NCBI RefSeq assembly: GCF_000204055.1
Contig: NW_006768788.1
Span: 447,115 to 511,114 of the forward strand
Reading direction: 5' to 3'
Source: Melampsora larici-populina 98AG31
Lineage: Eukaryota > Basidiomycota > Pucciniomycetes > Pucciniales > Melampsoraceae
DNA: 64,000 nt
Shown: positions 61,891 through 64,000 of the stretch, one piece after another
Numbering within the stretch: position 1 is the stretch's first letter
Layout of the letters: the number at the start of each line of letters is the position of its first letter
Program-made: the position numbers and the translations under genes
Notes under the pieces: generated by a model
The model's input: only the letters and a program-made list of their open reading frames with translations
Databases searched by the model: none
Told to the model about the DNA's origin: nothing

Positions 61891-63887
61891 AGCGGTATCG
61901 TCAATTGTTCTATGAAATTTTCTAGATCTGAGGGTATATCAACCTGTAATCGGTCTGAATCTAGTCGTCCTGAACGAATTCCTCTAGATAGGTTGTCGGC
62001 GTCGTTACTTAGTGAGTCGACTCTCTTTTCCTCCAGGTCACAGTCCAGTTCGACTAGTATCCGCTGAATTTTCCGCCACTCTAAATTGACTGCTACATGT
62101 TTTGACTTCAGATTTCTCACCACCCCCTCTGTGGTCGTGTTATCCGTCAGAAACACCAGTCTGCGACCGCGCACTTCACACGTCTTCGCCGCCATTTCTA
62201 GACCTAGACGTACTGCGATCGTCTCGGCCCAGGCAATATCTCTCTTGACCCCCAACTCGTCGGTCGAGTTCCAGCCTTCTTTGAGCCTCCACTGAGCCCA
62301 CTTGCCCCCAACGATTACGCCTATTCCGTGTGTAATCGCCGCGTCGCCGACCCATTCTAGGTCCAACAGGTCTTTTTTGGGGAGAAGTTTGTGGTTGGTG
62401 AAGTTTTTCAGGACCCTCTTCCAATCCCAGAGGTCTTCCTTGACGCTTCCCGGCATTTCCCTCAGCGCTTTCTTGTTCACCCAGGTCGCCATCCAGTGAT
62501 GGACGTTTGGGGTGAAGCACTTCATCTGCGGAAGCATGTAAGTTAGATGGTGCAACCTTCCCGATAGTTTTTCTACCTCCTGTAGCGAGAATGGCCCTGC
62601 CTTGCTCAGAGCTTCATCTACCTGTCTCCTTCTCTCCTCCAGCTTCTCCTCGGTCAATCTTACTGACTTGTTTTTTCCATTCCATATGAATCCGATGTAT
62701 CGTTGTTCCGTTGCGAACTCGGAGTATTTTCCATCGTTGGTTTTGACGCCTAGTTGTGCGCTTGCGTTTACTACGTCCAGCATGGACGTCTTGTTTCCCC
62801 TATCTTTCACCTTGACGAACAGATTGTCCTCCACCCAACGGAACACCTCATCGAACTTGAACTCCGCCCTCATCAGCTCTTTCCAGGCGTCAGCTGGTCC
62901 GCCAAAACTGCCGCAGCCGGCCACGCCTCCAAAGGACACTCTGGTGTCCAGTATGATGAAACCGTCATTCGTCCTTATCGCCAGGAAACACCACTGACTT
63001 GGGTATGTTGGGATTTGGCGGTAAGCCTTTTCCCAATCGAAGATTCCCAGCTCCAACTCCCCTTCCGTCTCGACGAAAAACGTTGCTACTCTTGCGAAAT
63101 CATCCCAGGTGGTTTTGAACCACGTTTTATCCACGAACGAGTTTACCAAAGGCGTCGCAACGTCGTACTTCGGGAAGGATAAGTCGTTTATCACCCTCTT
63201 TGACCCGTCTCCGTTGGTGACGACCCCCATCGGACTGGTTCTGAAAAATCCCAGGTAATGTTGGGCTTCTTCTACCGTGAATGGCCCTCTCATTCTGCCG
63301 GAGTCTAATTCCTTTTGGATCTTTTCTGCTATGACTCCACTTCCTTTGACCGATCTTTCGTGATTCGGCGGTGAGTAGTAATCCAGACCTTCTATTGTGT
63401 GATCCGGTATCCCCTGGTCGAATCCCTCCTTAAAACCAATGAGGATTTTTTGGTGCTTGTCTAGGATTTTGTGCTTTCGTAGCATCTTTTCCCATTCTAC
63501 CAGGTTCATCTCGCATGTTACCTCCGTCGGCCATTCCCTGTTTGGTACCCAAACCGGCTTGGGTTCCGTGCTGCGTTTTTCTTGGGCTGCTTTTCCCTGT
63601 ACGTCTATTTGGATCTCGGTCAGTGTTAATCTCTGTTGCCCCTTCCCACTCGGGCATGCAAGCTTTTTTGGCTTACTTTCTGGGTTCCCTCTTAACTTCT
63701 TTTCCGCAGTCGGTTTTCCCTGCTCGGCTTGTGCGTCCACGACCCCTAACCTGGCCGCGTGGCTTTTCTGTTCGGTCTCCTCATGGTCCTGATCATCTTC
63801 CGTGTCACTGTATTCAATGGATGGACAACATAAGTGTTCTGTCTCAATTATTGGACGATTTTTGGATGGGTTGGTCTTTTTTGACAC
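61839..63887 (-). CDS. Reverse transcriptase-RNase H of retroelement 2
   Basis: Open for 682 codons. The 63887 start is a GTG just after a TAG, so the true start (an upstream ORF fusion, a spliced exon or a later ATG) is unclear. An acidic, charged N-terminus is followed by DQGIPDHTIEGLDYYSPPNH, RTSPMGVVTNGDGSKRVIND, FDWEKAYRQIP, SFGGVAGCGSFGGPADAW and FRWVEDNLFVK. RNase H residues lie in VGDAAITHGIGV, AETIAVRLG, FLTDNTTTEG and SLSNDADNLSRG. The YxDD-type box reads V-E-D, with Glu in place of the first catalytic Asp (element 1 has V-D-D). Otherwise complete. Confidence 0.88.
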   Translation of the reverse strand: MSKKTNPSKNRPIIETEHLCCPSIEYSDTEDDQDHEETEQKSHAARLGVVDAQAEQGKPTAEKKLRGNPESKPKKLACPSGKGQQRLTLTEIQIDVQGKAAQEKRSTEPKPVWVPNREWPTEVTCEMNLVEWEKMLRKHKILDKHQKILIGFKEGFDQGIPDHTIEGLDYYSPPNHERSVKGSGVIAEKIQKELDSGRMRGPFTVEEAQHYLGFFRTSPMGVVTNGDGSKRVINDLSFPKYDVATPLVNSFVDKTWFKTTWDDFARVATFFVETEGELELGIFDWEKAYRQIPTYPSQWCFLAIRTNDGFIILDTRVSFGGVAGCGSFGGPADAWKELMRAEFKFDEVFRWVEDNLFVKVKDRGNKTSMLDVVNASAQLGVKTNDGKYSEFATEQRYIGFIWNGKNKSVRLTEEKLEERRRQVDEALSKAGPFSLQEVEKLSGRLHHLTYMLPQMKCFTPNVHHWMATWVNKKALREMPGSVKEDLWDWKRVLKNFTNHKLLPKKDLLDLEWVGDAAITHGIGVIVGGKWAQWRLKEGWNSTDELGVKRDIAWAETIAVRLGLEMAAKTCEVRGRRLVFLTDNTTTEGVVRNLKSKHVAVNLEWRKIQRILVELDCDLEEKRVDSLSNDADNLSRGIRSGRLDSDRLQVDIPSDLENFIEQLTIPLCQDPTKTEVGRISRRP

Positions 63888-64000
63888 TGCCTATCCTCTC
63901 CTTGGCACTTCATATTTGCTCAATCTAGCGCGTGCGGTACGGGAGTACCCGGGGAACGAGCCGAAACAGCTTTTTAAAAAAGGCTCAGGGGCTCTCTTCT

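Larger units (their letters stand above)
60029..64000 (-). mobile_element. Second YR retrotransposon (Ngaro-like), 5' end beyond the window
   Basis: Minus-strand element with RT-RNase H (63887-61839) followed by a tyrosine recombinase (61890-60775) in a different frame, overlapping by 52 nt. GC content and codon use are visibly higher in GC than in element 1 and the host genes, and the proteins are only moderately similar to element 1, so it belongs to another lineage. Both frames are open. The right (5') part with ORF1 and the A1 repeat lies outside; the 3' border is uncertain. Confidence 0.82.

Overview
The window is eukaryotic and fungal. It is AT-rich, its genes are split by many 50-110 bp GT-AG introns, and the gene set (SET2, cytochrome D-lactate dehydrogenase, fungal DAHP synthase, WW/SRI domains) is that of a basidiomycete. 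The intron density, the abundance of transposons and a cluster of small Cys-rich secreted proteins suggest a rust fungus (Pucciniales). The lineage is an inference, not something the sequence proves.

Layout. 1-2.9 kb: decayed pogo-type DNA transposon (minus) abutting a small foldback repeat. 3.7-9.2 kb: large ATP-dependent DNA ligase (minus) with a long Ser/Thr/Pro-rich tail. 10.3-12.0 kb: DAHP synthase (minus). 13.5-14.6 kb: class I methyltransferase (plus). 16.2-18.4 kb: secreted GH26-like glycoside hydrolase (plus) carrying a perfect 68-bp tandem duplication that looks like a newborn intron. 19.2-20.5 kb: TTC1-like TPR protein (minus), divergent from D-lactate dehydrogenase at 20.9-24.0 kb (plus). 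24.7-27.3 kb: YtcJ-type amidohydrolase (plus). 27.3-35 kb: gene-poor, with a Harbinger-like MITE, nested tandem repeats, and a hAT-like MITE inserted into a long-armed CACTA-like foldback element. 35.4-39.6 kb: SET2 histone methyltransferase (plus). 40.7-41.4 kb: single-pass membrane protein (plus).

42-55 kb is a tandem array of three segmental repeats. Each carries a minus-strand gene for a small secreted protein of one family: copy 1 is broken, copies 2 and 3 are intact with 8 conserved Cys. Between copies 1 and 2 sits an 8.05-kb Ngaro/PAT-like tyrosine-recombinase retrotransposon (43500-51553). It has ORF1, RT-RNase H and recombinase, and split direct repeats in the order A1-body-B1-A2-B2. 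It contains a 945-base assembly gap. Two copies of one CACTA-like MITE with ATA target duplications lie in B1 and just outside the element. Sister units and repeats act as internal empty sites for these insertions.

56.4-59.0 kb: AMP-binding acyl-CoA ligase-like enzyme (plus). 60.0-64.0 kb: the 3' part of a second, divergent YR retrotransposon (minus) with open RT-RNase H and recombinase frames that overlap. Its 5' end lies outside the window.

The host genes are scattered housekeeping and secreted functions with no operon-like logic. The most unusual signals are the duplication-born intron, the secreted-protein array with its stacked insertions, and CpG-type decay of the mobile elements. No tRNA, rRNA or CRISPR array was found.
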